Assembly (NCBI GenBank): GCA_020848745.1
Contig: JADLHM010000092.1
Span: 21,406-85,405 of the forward strand
Length of the DNA stretch: 64,000 nt
Reading direction: 5' to 3'
Origin: Deltaproteobacteria bacterium
Lineage (GTDB): Bacteria > Desulfobacterota > Binatia > UTPRO1
Position numbers and translations under genes: made by a program. Each line of letters starts with the position of its first letter. Within the stretch, counting starts at the first letter, position 1. Below are positions 50,913 to 59,683 of the stretch, in pieces. The notes below the pieces were generated by a model. It searched no databases, was not told where the DNA came from, and saw only the letters and a program-made list of their open reading frames with translations.

Positions 50913-51923
50913 TCACTCGGTGCCCGCCGGCAGCACGATGAGCGGCGGACGGGTCAAACCGTCACGGATGCGCGCCGAGAACGCCGGATCCTGACCGGCG
51001 GCCTTGGCGCGCGCGTTCACCAGGCTCGCCTGGCGGACTTCGGGAAACGGCCGGCTGGTGTCGATGATGCCATGCTCGTACAGCAGCTCGTCGAGGCGGC
51101 CGTTGGCGATCACGCGCCAGTCGAGCGGAAAGGCGACACCGAGCTTGCGGATGTGGCGCGTGATCGAGGTCGTACAGTTCGCGGTCGCGGCGTTGTACCA
51201 CTCCGGACGCTCGTGCAGCTCGTTGATCGAGCGCACGTAGTCGAGGAGAAGCCGGCGCGCCCGTTCGATCGGCGTGCGCAGCTGGTAGAGGTGCACCTCC
51301 TCGCCCCGGTAGTTGGTGCGGAGCCGGATCACGTCCCGCTCGTCGGCGACGACGTAGTAGATCTCGAACTGCTTGAAGAAGCCCTTGACCGCCGAGTACT
51401 CCTCGCCCTTCTCCTTGCGGGTCTCGATCGAAACGGCGAGGTGCTGCCCGTCGGCGAACTCCCAGCTCATGATCGTGTGCGCGATCCCGGGAGCCCCCCA
51501 GTACGACATGAAGAGGTCCATGCCGACGAGCTGCGAGAGGTCGACGGTGCGGTCCTCCCAGCGCGGCGTGTAGTCGGTCTCGGTGCGGTAGTGGAAGTCC
51601 CGGACGTCGTGGAAGGTCAGGCGGTCGCCGTCGACTTCGACGTGGGCCGTACGCGCGACGTCGGGCTGCCAGTCGCGGTCGTTCCGCGGCTCGACGCGGC
51701 TCCACCAGAGCGCCCAGGCCGCGAAGAGCACGACGAGCGCCGTGAGCGTCCGGCCGAAGGGCCGCACCGTGAAGAGCACGACGAGGCCCGCGAGCACGAG
51801 CGCCGCGGCGAGGCCGTCGGCGAGGAGCGCCGGACGCGGCCCGGTGAAATGGAGCGCGGCCGCGGCCCACGCGAGCGCGAGCACGACCAGGAGCACGAAG
51901 ACGATCCACCCTAGAAGGCGCAT
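50913..51923 (-). CDS. DUF4105 membrane-anchored protein
   Basis: A 336-residue protein with two to three N-terminal membrane helices (about 5-75) and a periplasmic DUF4105 domain. The conserved signature ATANCTTSITRHI (about residue 245) carries a Cys probably serving as nucleophile, and FMSYWGAPGIAHTIMSWEF lies before it. DUF4105 is related to papain-like peptidases or lipoprotein N-acyl-transfer enzymes (Lnb group). Last gene of the porin/glutaminase run. Confidence 0.82.
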   Translation of the reverse strand: MRLLGWIVFVLLVVLALAWAAAALHFTGPRPALLADGLAAALVLAGLVVLFTVRPFGRTLTALVVLFAAWALWWSRVEPRNDRDWQPDVARTAHVEVDGDRLTFHDVRDFHYRTETDYTPRWEDRTVDLSQLVGMDLFMSYWGAPGIAHTIMSWEFADGQHLAVSIETRKEKGEEYSAVKGFFKQFEIYYVVADERDVIRLRTNYRGEEVHLYQLRTPIERARRLLLDYVRSINELHERPEWYNAATANCTTSITRHIRKLGVAFPLDWRVIANGRLDELLYEHGIIDTSRPFPEVRQASLVNARAKAAGQDPAFSARIRDGLTRPPLIVLPAGTE

Positions 51924-51993
51924 GACGACCCCACGAAACGGCGGCGACCGATATCAGACGCGCCCGGCCCCGCAAGCGGATGGGCCCGCCACG

Positions 51994-52773
51994 TCAGCGG
52001 TCCATCCCGGCGCGCAGGTCGAGCAGCAGTCGGTCGAACTCGTCCACCCGGATGAAGCCGATCCGCGGGAACTCGAGGTCGAGGATGACGAAGACCGTGA
52101 GGGCCATGACGGCGGCGAACGCCAGGATGTGCGTCCATTTCCGGCGCTCGCCGGTCGCCATGCTGTACCCCGCGAGCAGCGCGCAGCCGAGCCCGAGGCC
52201 GCAGAGCAGCCAGACGATGATCCACGGCGGGTGCATGCGGCCCGCCGCCGTCCGCGTCGTGGTGATGTCGATCATCGCGTTCAGCGCGGGCAGGAGGAGG
52301 ATCGCGCAGGGCTGCGACCCCGCGTCACGGCAGGCGGCGAGGCTCGCGGACCAGATCTCCCCCTGGAGGCGCTCGGCGCGGCCGAGCGCCTCGCGGACGG
52401 CGTCGAGATCCGGAACCAGTCGATAGACCTCGAGCCGCGTGTCCAGGTAGCGGCGGAAGAGGTCGCGGAGCGCAGGCTGGGCCGCCGCCGGCGCCAGATC
52501 GAGGCGCAGGTAGGCGGTGCCGATCGCGTTGGTCTCTTCGACGATCAGGTGCCGGCGGGCGTCGAAGCGCGCCGCCGCGCCCGAGAACGAGAACGCCACG
52601 AGCAGGCCGAGGAGCGCGAACACCGCCCCCTCGACGGGTCCCGTGCCCGTGTGGGCGCCCTCGGGATCGAGCCGTTCGACGCGGTCGCCGACCCGGCGTC
52701 CGATCTCGAGCATGACCAGCATGCCGAGGAACAAGCCGACGCCGAGCCACCCCGCGAATCGCACGTCCCCCAT
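51994..52773 (-). CDS. DUF4239-like (bestrophin-like) membrane protein
   Basis: A 259-residue protein with hydrophobic segments at about 8-25, 45-65, 178-200 and 210-232. The conserved-looking stretch GLLVAFSFSGAAARFDARRH is followed by VEETNAIGTAYLRLDLAP, which matches DUF4239/bestrophin-like proteins of unknown role. It lies 15 nt after the porin gene in a continuous minus-strand run. Confidence 0.78.
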   Translation of the reverse strand: MGDVRFAGWLGVGLFLGMLVMLEIGRRVGDRVERLDPEGAHTGTGPVEGAVFALLGLLVAFSFSGAAARFDARRHLIVEETNAIGTAYLRLDLAPAAAQPALRDLFRRYLDTRLEVYRLVPDLDAVREALGRAERLQGEIWSASLAACRDAGSQPCAILLLPALNAMIDITTTRTAAGRMHPPWIIVWLLCGLGLGCALLAGYSMATGERRKWTHILAFAAVMALTVFVILDLEFPRIGFIRVDEFDRLLLDLRAGMDR

Positions 52774-52788
52774 GAAACACCCCCCTTC

Positions 52789-54276
52789 TCACAAGACGAG
52801 CTGGAACCGCGCCTGGAAGACGTGCAGCCGCCCGTCGAGCGGCCCGCCGTCGGCGAGGGCCAGCTCGTAGTTCGCCTGCCAGCGCACCCAGCGGTTCCAA
52901 TACCAATTGAAACCGGCGCCGAGCACGTGCATGCGACCGCCGCGAACGTCTCCGTCCTCGAGATCGACCCACGACCAGCGGCCCGCGAGTTCCGCGGCGC
53001 CGAAGCGGCGCTCCCGGAGGCCGAGCGGCCGGGTCGGCACGACCTGACCGAAGACCGCCCCCTCGCGGTCGTAGGGCCGCACCTCGCCGGTCAGGAGGTA
53101 CGCGGCCGAAAGATACAGGCCGGGAAAAGCCCGCGCTCGATGATCGACGAAGGCACTCAGGGCCTCGGCTTGCACCGACAGCGGCCCGCGCCGCGCCGCA
53201 CCCTCGGCGCCGAGCACGAAGGCGCTCCGCGCCGGAATCCGGCCGGTGTCGACGGCGACCGGCGCGAGGAAGCTCTCGGGTCGCGACTGGTAACGAACGT
53301 CGTCGCTGCCGGCGAACGTGTACGACCCCGCGATCCCGAGGTGCACGAGCTCGGGCCAGCGGCCGGGCGGCGCCTCGTCCTGCTCACGGTCGCGGGCAAG
53401 CCAGGTGCCGCGCGCCACCACACGGGCGAGCGCGCGGCTCTGGTCGCCGACATCGCGCCGCTGCCCGACCGTGAACCACCCGAGCGCGCCGCTGGCACGG
53501 CCGTCGCGCCAGGTGCGGTGCGCGAGGAGTCCGAGCGACGTCGCCGGCACGAAGGCCTGCACCGGAGCGGGCAGCTCCATGAAGGCGCGGTCGCGGCTGC
53601 TCGTGACGTTGTCGAAGCCGATCGGCGCGTCGAGGCCGCCGAGTTTGAGCGATCCGACCCAGGGGACGTCGTGCGCCCCGAGCCAGGCCGAGTCGAGGTA
53701 GAAGTTCCGCTGCAAGATGCCGAACTCGAGGTTGTACTGCAGCGGATGCGGCAGATTGATGACCCCGCTCGAGACAAGGTAGCCACGACGGAGCGCGACG
53801 TCGCCCGGAACGTCCTCGGCGCCGCCGCGCGAGGCGAAGGTCGCGCCGTCCACGTTGATCTTGAACCCGATGCGGCCGGCGACGAGAGGACGCTCGCCAA
53901 GCGTGAAGCTCGGCCGGCTCTGGTCGAGCCCGACCTTCGGCTCCGCGAAAAAGCGATAGCGGAGCGCGCCGTCCCAGTAGATCCCCGCGCGCGGCAGCCA
54001 CGGCGGGGTGTAGATCCCCGGCGCCGGCGGTCCGTGCGGCTCGTCGGTCGCCGCCTGCAGCGGAGCCGTGCTCGCCGCCAACGGGGTAATGCGCGTCGCG
54101 CGGCGAAACGGCGGCCGTTCATGCCAACGCGCGGTCCGCACACAGCCTTCGGGACGCGCGCAGCCTCCCGCCGGCACGCGCTTCCCGCCCGGCGCAACGC
54201 ACCCGGACGCCGCGAGCCACGCCGCCACGAGGACGAGCGCGGCCCGGGCGCCCGCTGCACGTCCCGCCATCGGCAC
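52789..54276 (-). CDS. Outer-membrane porin, phosphate-selective (OprO/OprP) type
   Basis: A 495-residue precursor. The N-terminus has a lipobox-like AASGC and a second Cys-rich stretch (CARPEGCVRTA), unusual for a porin. From about residue 95 the sequence is barrel-like, with GRIGFKINVDGATFASRGG, VALRRGYLVSSGVI, LGAHDVPWVGSLKLGG and a final strand VFQARFQLVL. The N-terminal coiled coil seen in the other two porins of this cluster is missing. It directly abuts the preceding gene. Confidence 0.75.
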   Translation of the reverse strand: MPMAGRAAGARAALVLVAAWLAASGCVAPGGKRVPAGGCARPEGCVRTARWHERPPFRRATRITPLAASTAPLQAATDEPHGPPAPGIYTPPWLPRAGIYWDGALRYRFFAEPKVGLDQSRPSFTLGERPLVAGRIGFKINVDGATFASRGGAEDVPGDVALRRGYLVSSGVINLPHPLQYNLEFGILQRNFYLDSAWLGAHDVPWVGSLKLGGLDAPIGFDNVTSSRDRAFMELPAPVQAFVPATSLGLLAHRTWRDGRASGALGWFTVGQRRDVGDQSRALARVVARGTWLARDREQDEAPPGRWPELVHLGIAGSYTFAGSDDVRYQSRPESFLAPVAVDTGRIPARSAFVLGAEGAARRGPLSVQAEALSAFVDHRARAFPGLYLSAAYLLTGEVRPYDREGAVFGQVVPTRPLGLRERRFGAAELAGRWSWVDLEDGDVRGGRMHVLGAGFNWYWNRWVRWQANYELALADGGPLDGRLHVFQARFQLVL

Positions 54277-55728
54277 TCAGTCGAAGATCGTATAGACGAG
54301 GCCGGCCGTGAAGCGGACGACGTCGCCGTCCGAGCCGTCCTTCGTCTCCCTGTGTCCATAGAGCGTCTCGAAGCCGATCGAGAGACGCTTGTGGTACTGG
54401 AAGATCACGTTCGCCGACGCGTACGCCGTCTGGTGGTACGCGTCGCCCGCCTGGCTCGCCGTGTTGTCGAGGTTCACGTAGCCACCCGACAGCGTCGACC
54501 GCCAGCGCTCCGCCCAGTGGTGGGTGTAGCCGAGCATCAGGCCGAGGTACGGGATCGTTTCGAGGTCGCCGTCGTGGTCGAAGGCGGCGTCGTTGTTCAC
54601 GAAGTCGTCGTTGCTGTAGCGGAAAAGGCCGTGGCCGTAGGTCGCCTGGGCTTGCAGGCTGTCGTTGCCCCACGTGTCGAAGACCCCCGAGGCATTGACG
54701 CCCCAGCCGAGCTTGCTCTGTCGGCCATGATCCGAGTCGTCCACGCTGATGGACCGCAGGATGGTGGCGAGCTGCACGTGGCCGACATCCGCACGCTCCC
54801 AGCGCGCGTTCACGCCGCCGTCGGGCGCGTTGTTGATGGCCTTCGCCTCGTCCGGCTGGCCGGTGAGGTCGACCTCCGACTCCGGCTGCTCGATGCCGAA
54901 GTTCAGCTGCCACTCCTTCCCGAGTGGCTGCAGGTAGCGCACCAGCGGCCGGCGCGCGAAGATCGCCGAGTTCGGCCCTTCGTAGTCGACCGTGTCGGGC
55001 CACACGTCGGGATCCTCGAAGATCGAGTAGGTCTGCCCGACGATGATGTTGTAGTACTGCCCGTAGAGATGGCGGATGCGGTACGGGAACTCGCCGCCGC
55101 CCGAGCCGTAGAAGTCGTTCTCGTAATAGAAGCGCGGCGCGCCCGCGATCTCCGGTGCGCGCACGTCGATCCGGAGCTGCGAGCCCTTGGCGTTGATGTT
55201 GAAGCGCGGGTCGCCTCCCTTGTCCGACTGGCCCGTCACCGGGATCTTGGCAGTGACGAACCGGTTGTCGTCCCCCGCGTTCTCGGTGTCGAGCGTCACG
55301 TCCGTACGCGGCTTGGCGTTGAACTTGATGAGCACCTGGGTGTTCGGGATGCGGGTGAAGCCGCGGTACTTCGGGTCGAGGGTGAGGTCGCCGGGGCGCG
55401 GCGCGGCCTGCTGGTCGTCGCGCAAGCTCGCCCGGTCCTTCACATTGCTGGCCTCGCCCGTGATCGCGGGCTCGGCGCCCGCCGGGACGGTGCCGGCGGG
55501 CGTCGTGGCGAGCGCGCCGCCGGCCGGCGTCTCGCCGGCACGCGCGGGTGGCGCCGCCGCGCGCTCTTTCTCGCGCTGCTCCATCTGTTCGAGGCGCTGC
55601 TGCAGCATGCGCACCTGCTTCTTCAGCTCCTCCACCTCGGCGCTCGCGCCGCGGGCCGGGCCGGCCCACGACGAGACCAGGAGCGCCGCGGTCGCGAGCG
55701 CGACGATCGACCGTATCATCGTTCGCAT
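54277..55728 (-). CDS. DcaP-like trimeric outer-membrane porin
   Basis: A 483-residue protein. Signal peptide, an N-terminal coiled coil (EVEELKKQVRMLQQRLEQME, about 30-55), an Ala/Pro linker, then a 16-18-strand-type barrel. The barrel has FTRIPNTQVLIKFNAKPRTD, VGQTYSIFEDPDVWPDTVDY and a C-terminal strand FTAGLVYTIFD ending in an aromatic-acidic pair. DcaP homologues take up dicarboxylates and other anions. The ATG is chosen for the GAGGAGG seven bases upstream; another ATG lies five codons earlier. Confidence 0.88.
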   Translation of the reverse strand: MRTMIRSIVALATAALLVSSWAGPARGASAEVEELKKQVRMLQQRLEQMEQREKERAAAPPARAGETPAGGALATTPAGTVPAGAEPAITGEASNVKDRASLRDDQQAAPRPGDLTLDPKYRGFTRIPNTQVLIKFNAKPRTDVTLDTENAGDDNRFVTAKIPVTGQSDKGGDPRFNINAKGSQLRIDVRAPEIAGAPRFYYENDFYGSGGGEFPYRIRHLYGQYYNIIVGQTYSIFEDPDVWPDTVDYEGPNSAIFARRPLVRYLQPLGKEWQLNFGIEQPESEVDLTGQPDEAKAINNAPDGGVNARWERADVGHVQLATILRSISVDDSDHGRQSKLGWGVNASGVFDTWGNDSLQAQATYGHGLFRYSNDDFVNNDAAFDHDGDLETIPYLGLMLGYTHHWAERWRSTLSGGYVNLDNTASQAGDAYHQTAYASANVIFQYHKRLSIGFETLYGHRETKDGSDGDVVRFTAGLVYTIFD

Positions 55729-55739
55729 TGCGTGCCTCC

Positions 55740-56834
55740 TCATTGTTCGGGGTTCGGACCGAAGACGCCGGCGCCGAGCTTGCCGGCGATGTAGCGGATC
55801 GCCTTCTGCGCCCGCACGCTGTTCCCGGCCGCGTTCAGACGCGGCGAGAAGGCCGCGATCGCGTAGCGCCCGGGGACCACCGCGACGATGCCGCCGCCGA
55901 CCCCCGTCTTCGACGGCAGGCCGGCATCGAACGACCAGCGGCCCGACTCGTCGTAGAAGCCCGCCGTCTGCATGATGGCGAGGAGCTCCGGCACGCTGGT
56001 CTCGTCGAGCATGCGTTCCCCCGTCTTCGGGTTGACGCCGCCGTTCGCCAGCGTCGCGCCCATGATGGCGAGATCCCTGGTGTTGATGCCAACCGAGCAC
56101 TCCTTGGTATAGACGCGCAGCGCCTCCTCGGCGTCGCAGTAGAGGCGCTCCCAGTTGTAGAGGAGGCTCGCGATGCCGCGATTGCCCCAGGCCGTCGAGT
56201 ACTCGGAGTCGTAGACCTTCTCGAGGAGCGGAAGCTTCTCGCCAGCGAAGCCTTCGAGGTTGCCCTTCACCTTCTCCCAGCGGTCCTTCTCGTTCTTCGC
56301 CTTCACCAGGCTCACGGCGGCGATGGCGCCCGCGTTCACCAGCGGGTTCACCGAGCGCGCCTTGTAGATCTCGAGCGCGAGCTTGGAGTTGAACGGCAGG
56401 CCCGTCGGCTCGACGCCGATCCTCTCGGCGATGATCTCGGGACCGCCGTACTGCTGCATGACGAGCGCCGCCGTGAAGGGCTTCGCGACCGACTGGATCG
56501 AGAAGCGATAGTCGACGTCGCCCGCCGCGTAGACGTGCCCGTCCCGGGTCGCGATCGCGACCCCGAAGAGCTCGGAGGGGATGGTCGCGAGGATCGGGAT
56601 GTAGTCGGCGTTCTTGCCATCGGTGACGCCGGCGAAGCGGGCATGCGCGTCGGCGACGAGAGCCTGGAAACTCTCCTGACCGGGCGGAACCGGCGCAACC
56701 GCGGCCACCGTCCGCGCGGCGGACGCCGCCGGCTTCTCCTTGGCGACGCTCGCCGTGCAGGCGGACGCCGCGACGGCGACCGCAGCCAGCGCGGCCGCGC
56801 GCCGGAACGGCGAGGGAACCAGTAGTGTGTGCAT
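55740..56834 (-). CDS. glsA: Glutaminase A, exported lipoprotein form
   Basis: Hydrolyses L-glutamine to glutamate and ammonia. The 364-residue protein has the serine-dependent beta-lactamase-like fold with S-x-x-K in FSIQSVAKPFT (residues about 112-122), NPLVNAGAIA, YDSEYSTAWGNRG and SKTGVGGGIVAVVPG. Glutaminases of this family are normally cytoplasmic and about 310 residues. This one adds a signal peptide with a lipobox (AASAC), placing it in the periplasm. It lies 21 nt after the amidohydrolase and 11 nt before a porin. Confidence 0.92.
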   Translation of the reverse strand: MHTLLVPSPFRRAAALAAVAVAASACTASVAKEKPAASAARTVAAVAPVPPGQESFQALVADAHARFAGVTDGKNADYIPILATIPSELFGVAIATRDGHVYAAGDVDYRFSIQSVAKPFTAALVMQQYGGPEIIAERIGVEPTGLPFNSKLALEIYKARSVNPLVNAGAIAAVSLVKAKNEKDRWEKVKGNLEGFAGEKLPLLEKVYDSEYSTAWGNRGIASLLYNWERLYCDAEEALRVYTKECSVGINTRDLAIMGATLANGGVNPKTGERMLDETSVPELLAIMQTAGFYDESGRWSFDAGLPSKTGVGGGIVAVVPGRYAIAAFSPRLNAAGNSVRAQKAIRYIAGKLGAGVFGPNPEQ

Positions 56835-56855
56835 GGACGTTCTCCTTCGTGTGGT

Positions 56856-57917
56856 TCAGCGGACGTGCACAGCTTCCCAGGCCCGCACCTTCTTGCGGCC
56901 CTGGTCGAAGAGACGGGCATAGTTGCCGATACGGAGCTGCTCGCTCGTGCGCGGGCTCAGCTTTTGCCAGAGCGGCGCGTACTGGTCGTAGATCCCTAGG
57001 TACGACACCTGATCCTTGGGCGCGACCTCGTCGGTGCCGAAAAGCACGCGCGTCGGGTGGCGCTCGAGGAAATCGGCCGTGGCCGCCACCGACTCGGGCG
57101 ACGCGACGACGTACTTCGCCACCTCGCTCCAGGAGATGTCGAAGAAAACGTGCGCGAGATTCGGGGCGTTGGCGATCTCGTCCAGAAGCGCGAGGTGCCC
57201 CGGCAGCGGCTGCACGATGCGGCCGAGGCCGGTATGGGCCCAGATGATGATAGCGCGCGGGTGGCGCGCGAAGAGCGCCTTGGTCTGGTCGAAGTAGGTC
57301 CGAGCCTGCTCGGGCTTCGCGAACGGCATGTGGATGTCGCTGTGCAGGATCACGACGAGGCCGACCTCCCCGGCGAAGTCGAGAATGCGGTCGAGCGCCG
57401 GATCGGTCAGACTGGCGGCGTCGCCCGCGATCTTGGACGAGACGAACTCCTTGTGGATGGTGAACTCGCCGATGCCGGTGAAGACCCCGGGAAACGTCTC
57501 GAGCACGCGCCGGATGTGGTCGGCGGCGTACATGTCGGCCGGGTTGAAACCCGTGATCATCGGGTCGAAGCGGGCCTGCTGCTTCTTCGACAGCGACTTG
57601 TACGCCATGGCGATCCGGGCGTCGGTGAACGAGTAGTAGTAGAGGTCGGCGTCGCTCTCGAGGTAGTAGCCGGGCGCGGCGTCACCGGAAACGCGGTACG
57701 ACCACTGCTGCTGGAGCGGGATGCCGAAGAGCGCGACCCGCCCGACCCGCGACCCCATGATGTCGAGGAACGTCCGGATGTCGGTGCCTTCCTGGATGTA
57801 GTTGGTGAGATGGAAGTGCGCGTCGTTGACATCGTAGGCGCGACCGGCGCGCGGCGCGCTGACGAGAGCGGCGGCGATCGTGGCGACGGCGAGGGCGCGG
57901 GACAGGCGTGAAGTCAT
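56856..57917 (-). CDS. Periplasmic amidohydrolase-2-type metalloenzyme
   Basis: A 353-residue precursor with a signal peptide (cleavage near GRAYD). TIM-barrel amidohydrolase metal ligands are visible: NDAHFHLTNY near the N-terminus, VILHSDIHMPF, IIWAHTGLGRI, and the late acidic residue in LFGTDEVAPKDQ. Substrate unknown; many relatives are decarboxylases or lactonases. It is preceded by AAGGAG and sits in the porin-glutaminase run. Confidence 0.85.
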   Translation of the reverse strand: MTSRLSRALAVATIAAALVSAPRAGRAYDVNDAHFHLTNYIQEGTDIRTFLDIMGSRVGRVALFGIPLQQQWSYRVSGDAAPGYYLESDADLYYYSFTDARIAMAYKSLSKKQQARFDPMITGFNPADMYAADHIRRVLETFPGVFTGIGEFTIHKEFVSSKIAGDAASLTDPALDRILDFAGEVGLVVILHSDIHMPFAKPEQARTYFDQTKALFARHPRAIIIWAHTGLGRIVQPLPGHLALLDEIANAPNLAHVFFDISWSEVAKYVVASPESVAATADFLERHPTRVLFGTDEVAPKDQVSYLGIYDQYAPLWQKLSPRTSEQLRIGNYARLFDQGRKKVRAWEAVHVR

Positions 57918-57943
57918 GAACGGTTCTCCTTCTCCCCGCATCG

Positions 57944-59512
57944 TCAGAAGGACATCTCGAGGTTGGCCGTCAGGACCGACCCGGTGCCGCCGACTTGCTG
58001 CGGCACGGCGGTGTAGCCGATCGGCGACTGGTGGTCGTAGAGATACTCGAGGTTCACCCGCAGTTCGCGCCGGCGGAAGATCCACCAGTTGAGACCCGCC
58101 GTCGCCTCCCAGGAGTCGCCGAAGTCGCCGAAGATGTAGGAGCCCATGCTGTAGACCTGGACGGTCTTCGGGATCACCATTGCCGACGCCATGGCCTGCA
58201 GGCCGTGGTCGAACATGCGGTTCACCTCGAACGGGCCGTCGCCGCGGAAATCCTGCAGCCAGCGGACGTAGTACTCGCCGGAGAGCTCCATGCCGCGCCA
58301 CTTCACGCCCGCGTCGACGTCGGTCATGTAGTACTTGACGCTGTTCACGCGCGTGTCGGGACCGAGCGCATTCGGCGCGAAGATGATCGTGCCGTTCGAG
58401 AGCCGGATCTGCGTGTTGTCGATGTCCTCGCTGTCCGGCTGCGACTGGCGGTCCTCCGGGCTGAAGGTGAAGTGCGCCCCGAGGCGGGTCGCGACGTCCT
58501 CGTGCCACTCGTAGTCGCCGAAACCGGAGCGCGGACCGTACTCGCCGGTCGTCGGCATCCACCAGAGCGCCGCCGAGACTGTCGTGAAGTCGGCGTCCAT
58601 CTGTCCGGCATCCACCCCGAGCGTGCTCAGGTTGTTCGCGAGCATCGCATAGTAGCCGAAGTCACCCTTGCGGCCGTAGCCGTAGAAGCCCTGCGCGTAG
58701 GAGCCGCGGAAGAACTCGTCGGCGATCGTGCGGTGATCGACGGTGAGCCAGTACGGGAAGTTGCCGGACGTCGAGCGCGTCGTCGGCAGCGACAGGATGC
58801 CGCCGCCGACGGTGAGCGCGGGGCCGAAGACCCAGTTGAGATTGCCGCCGAGCACGACCTGCGCGCCGAGGCCCTGCGCCGCGTTGTTGGTCCACGAGTA
58901 CAGCACGTAGTTGAAGCGGGGATCGATGACCCAGCCGCGGAACTCGAGCTTCACCTTGTTGAGCTCGAGATCTTCGCGCTGGTCGATCTGGACCCGCTGC
59001 CCGAGGCCGTTCGTGTAGTGGTCCTCGAGCATCTTCTGGTTGAGGTAGCGGACGTAGGTGTAGATGCCGAAGCGCACCTCACCCCATTCGGTGCGCGCGA
59101 AGCCGAAGCCGCGGCCCTGCTTGTAGCTCCCGAAGGGACCCTCCTCGACCTCCTCGCCAGGCGCGCTCGGTGCCGGCGCTGCTTGCACCGTGCTGAGCGC
59201 ACCTTGCTCCTTGGCCGGCGCGGCCGCAGCCGGCATGCCGTCGCCGAGTGCCTCGCCCTTCTGGGTCTCGGCGCCGGCGGGGATGTGCCCCTTGCCGCGC
59301 TCGACCTCGGCCTGGAGTGCGTCGATGCGCGCGTCCTTCTCCTTCATGAGCTCGTAGAGCTTGGCCTGGTTCTCTTCGAGCTTGCGCAAGCGTTCGACCA
59401 GCTCCTTCTGGGTCGGGTCGGCGGCGCGGGCGATGGACGGACGGACGCCGTGGGCCAGCGCGAAGGCGCCGAGCGCAACCGCCGCAACCACACCTCTTTT
59501 TGTCGTCCACAT
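57944..59512 (-). CDS. Outer-membrane porin with N-terminal coiled coil
   Basis: A 522-residue protein. Signal peptide (cleavage near IARAAD), a coiled coil (about 38-80; KELVERLRKLEENQAKLYEL), an Ala/Pro-rich linker, then a barrel region. Typical segments are FGIYTYVRYLNQKMLEDHY, LEFRGWVIDPRFNYVLYSWT and a terminal strand LTANLEMSF ending in Phe. Resembles phosphate-selective / DcaP-like porins. It is the first gene of a seven-gene minus-strand run down to 50913. A heptamer tandem repeat lies about 70 nt upstream. Confidence 0.85.
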   Translation of the reverse strand: MWTTKRGVVAAVALGAFALAHGVRPSIARAADPTQKELVERLRKLEENQAKLYELMKEKDARIDALQAEVERGKGHIPAGAETQKGEALGDGMPAAAAPAKEQGALSTVQAAPAPSAPGEEVEEGPFGSYKQGRGFGFARTEWGEVRFGIYTYVRYLNQKMLEDHYTNGLGQRVQIDQREDLELNKVKLEFRGWVIDPRFNYVLYSWTNNAAQGLGAQVVLGGNLNWVFGPALTVGGGILSLPTTRSTSGNFPYWLTVDHRTIADEFFRGSYAQGFYGYGRKGDFGYYAMLANNLSTLGVDAGQMDADFTTVSAALWWMPTTGEYGPRSGFGDYEWHEDVATRLGAHFTFSPEDRQSQPDSEDIDNTQIRLSNGTIIFAPNALGPDTRVNSVKYYMTDVDAGVKWRGMELSGEYYVRWLQDFRGDGPFEVNRMFDHGLQAMASAMVIPKTVQVYSMGSYIFGDFGDSWEATAGLNWWIFRRRELRVNLEYLYDHQSPIGYTAVPQQVGGTGSVLTANLEMSF

Positions 59513-59580
59513 CGCGATCCGCCTTCGGAAATCGAGACCCAGGGTCGGTACGCGCACGCGGCTTGGGGCGTCCGGCGTAC

Positions 59581-59622
59581 GCGCTAGGCGCTAGGCGCTA
59601 GGCGCTAGGCGCTAGGCGCAGG
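59581..59622. repeat. Tandem heptamer repeat GCGCTAG x5
   Basis: Five perfect copies of GCGCTAG (59581-59615) followed by a degenerate GCGCAGG. It lies in the upstream region of the porin operon. Slippage-prone repeats there could alter promoter spacing, but no promoter elements were identified. Confidence 0.95.
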
Positions 59623-59683
59623 ACACAAACACCGGAAACAGGCGTCCGTCAAGCAAGAATGCGCCGTGTGGCCCGACCCGGGG

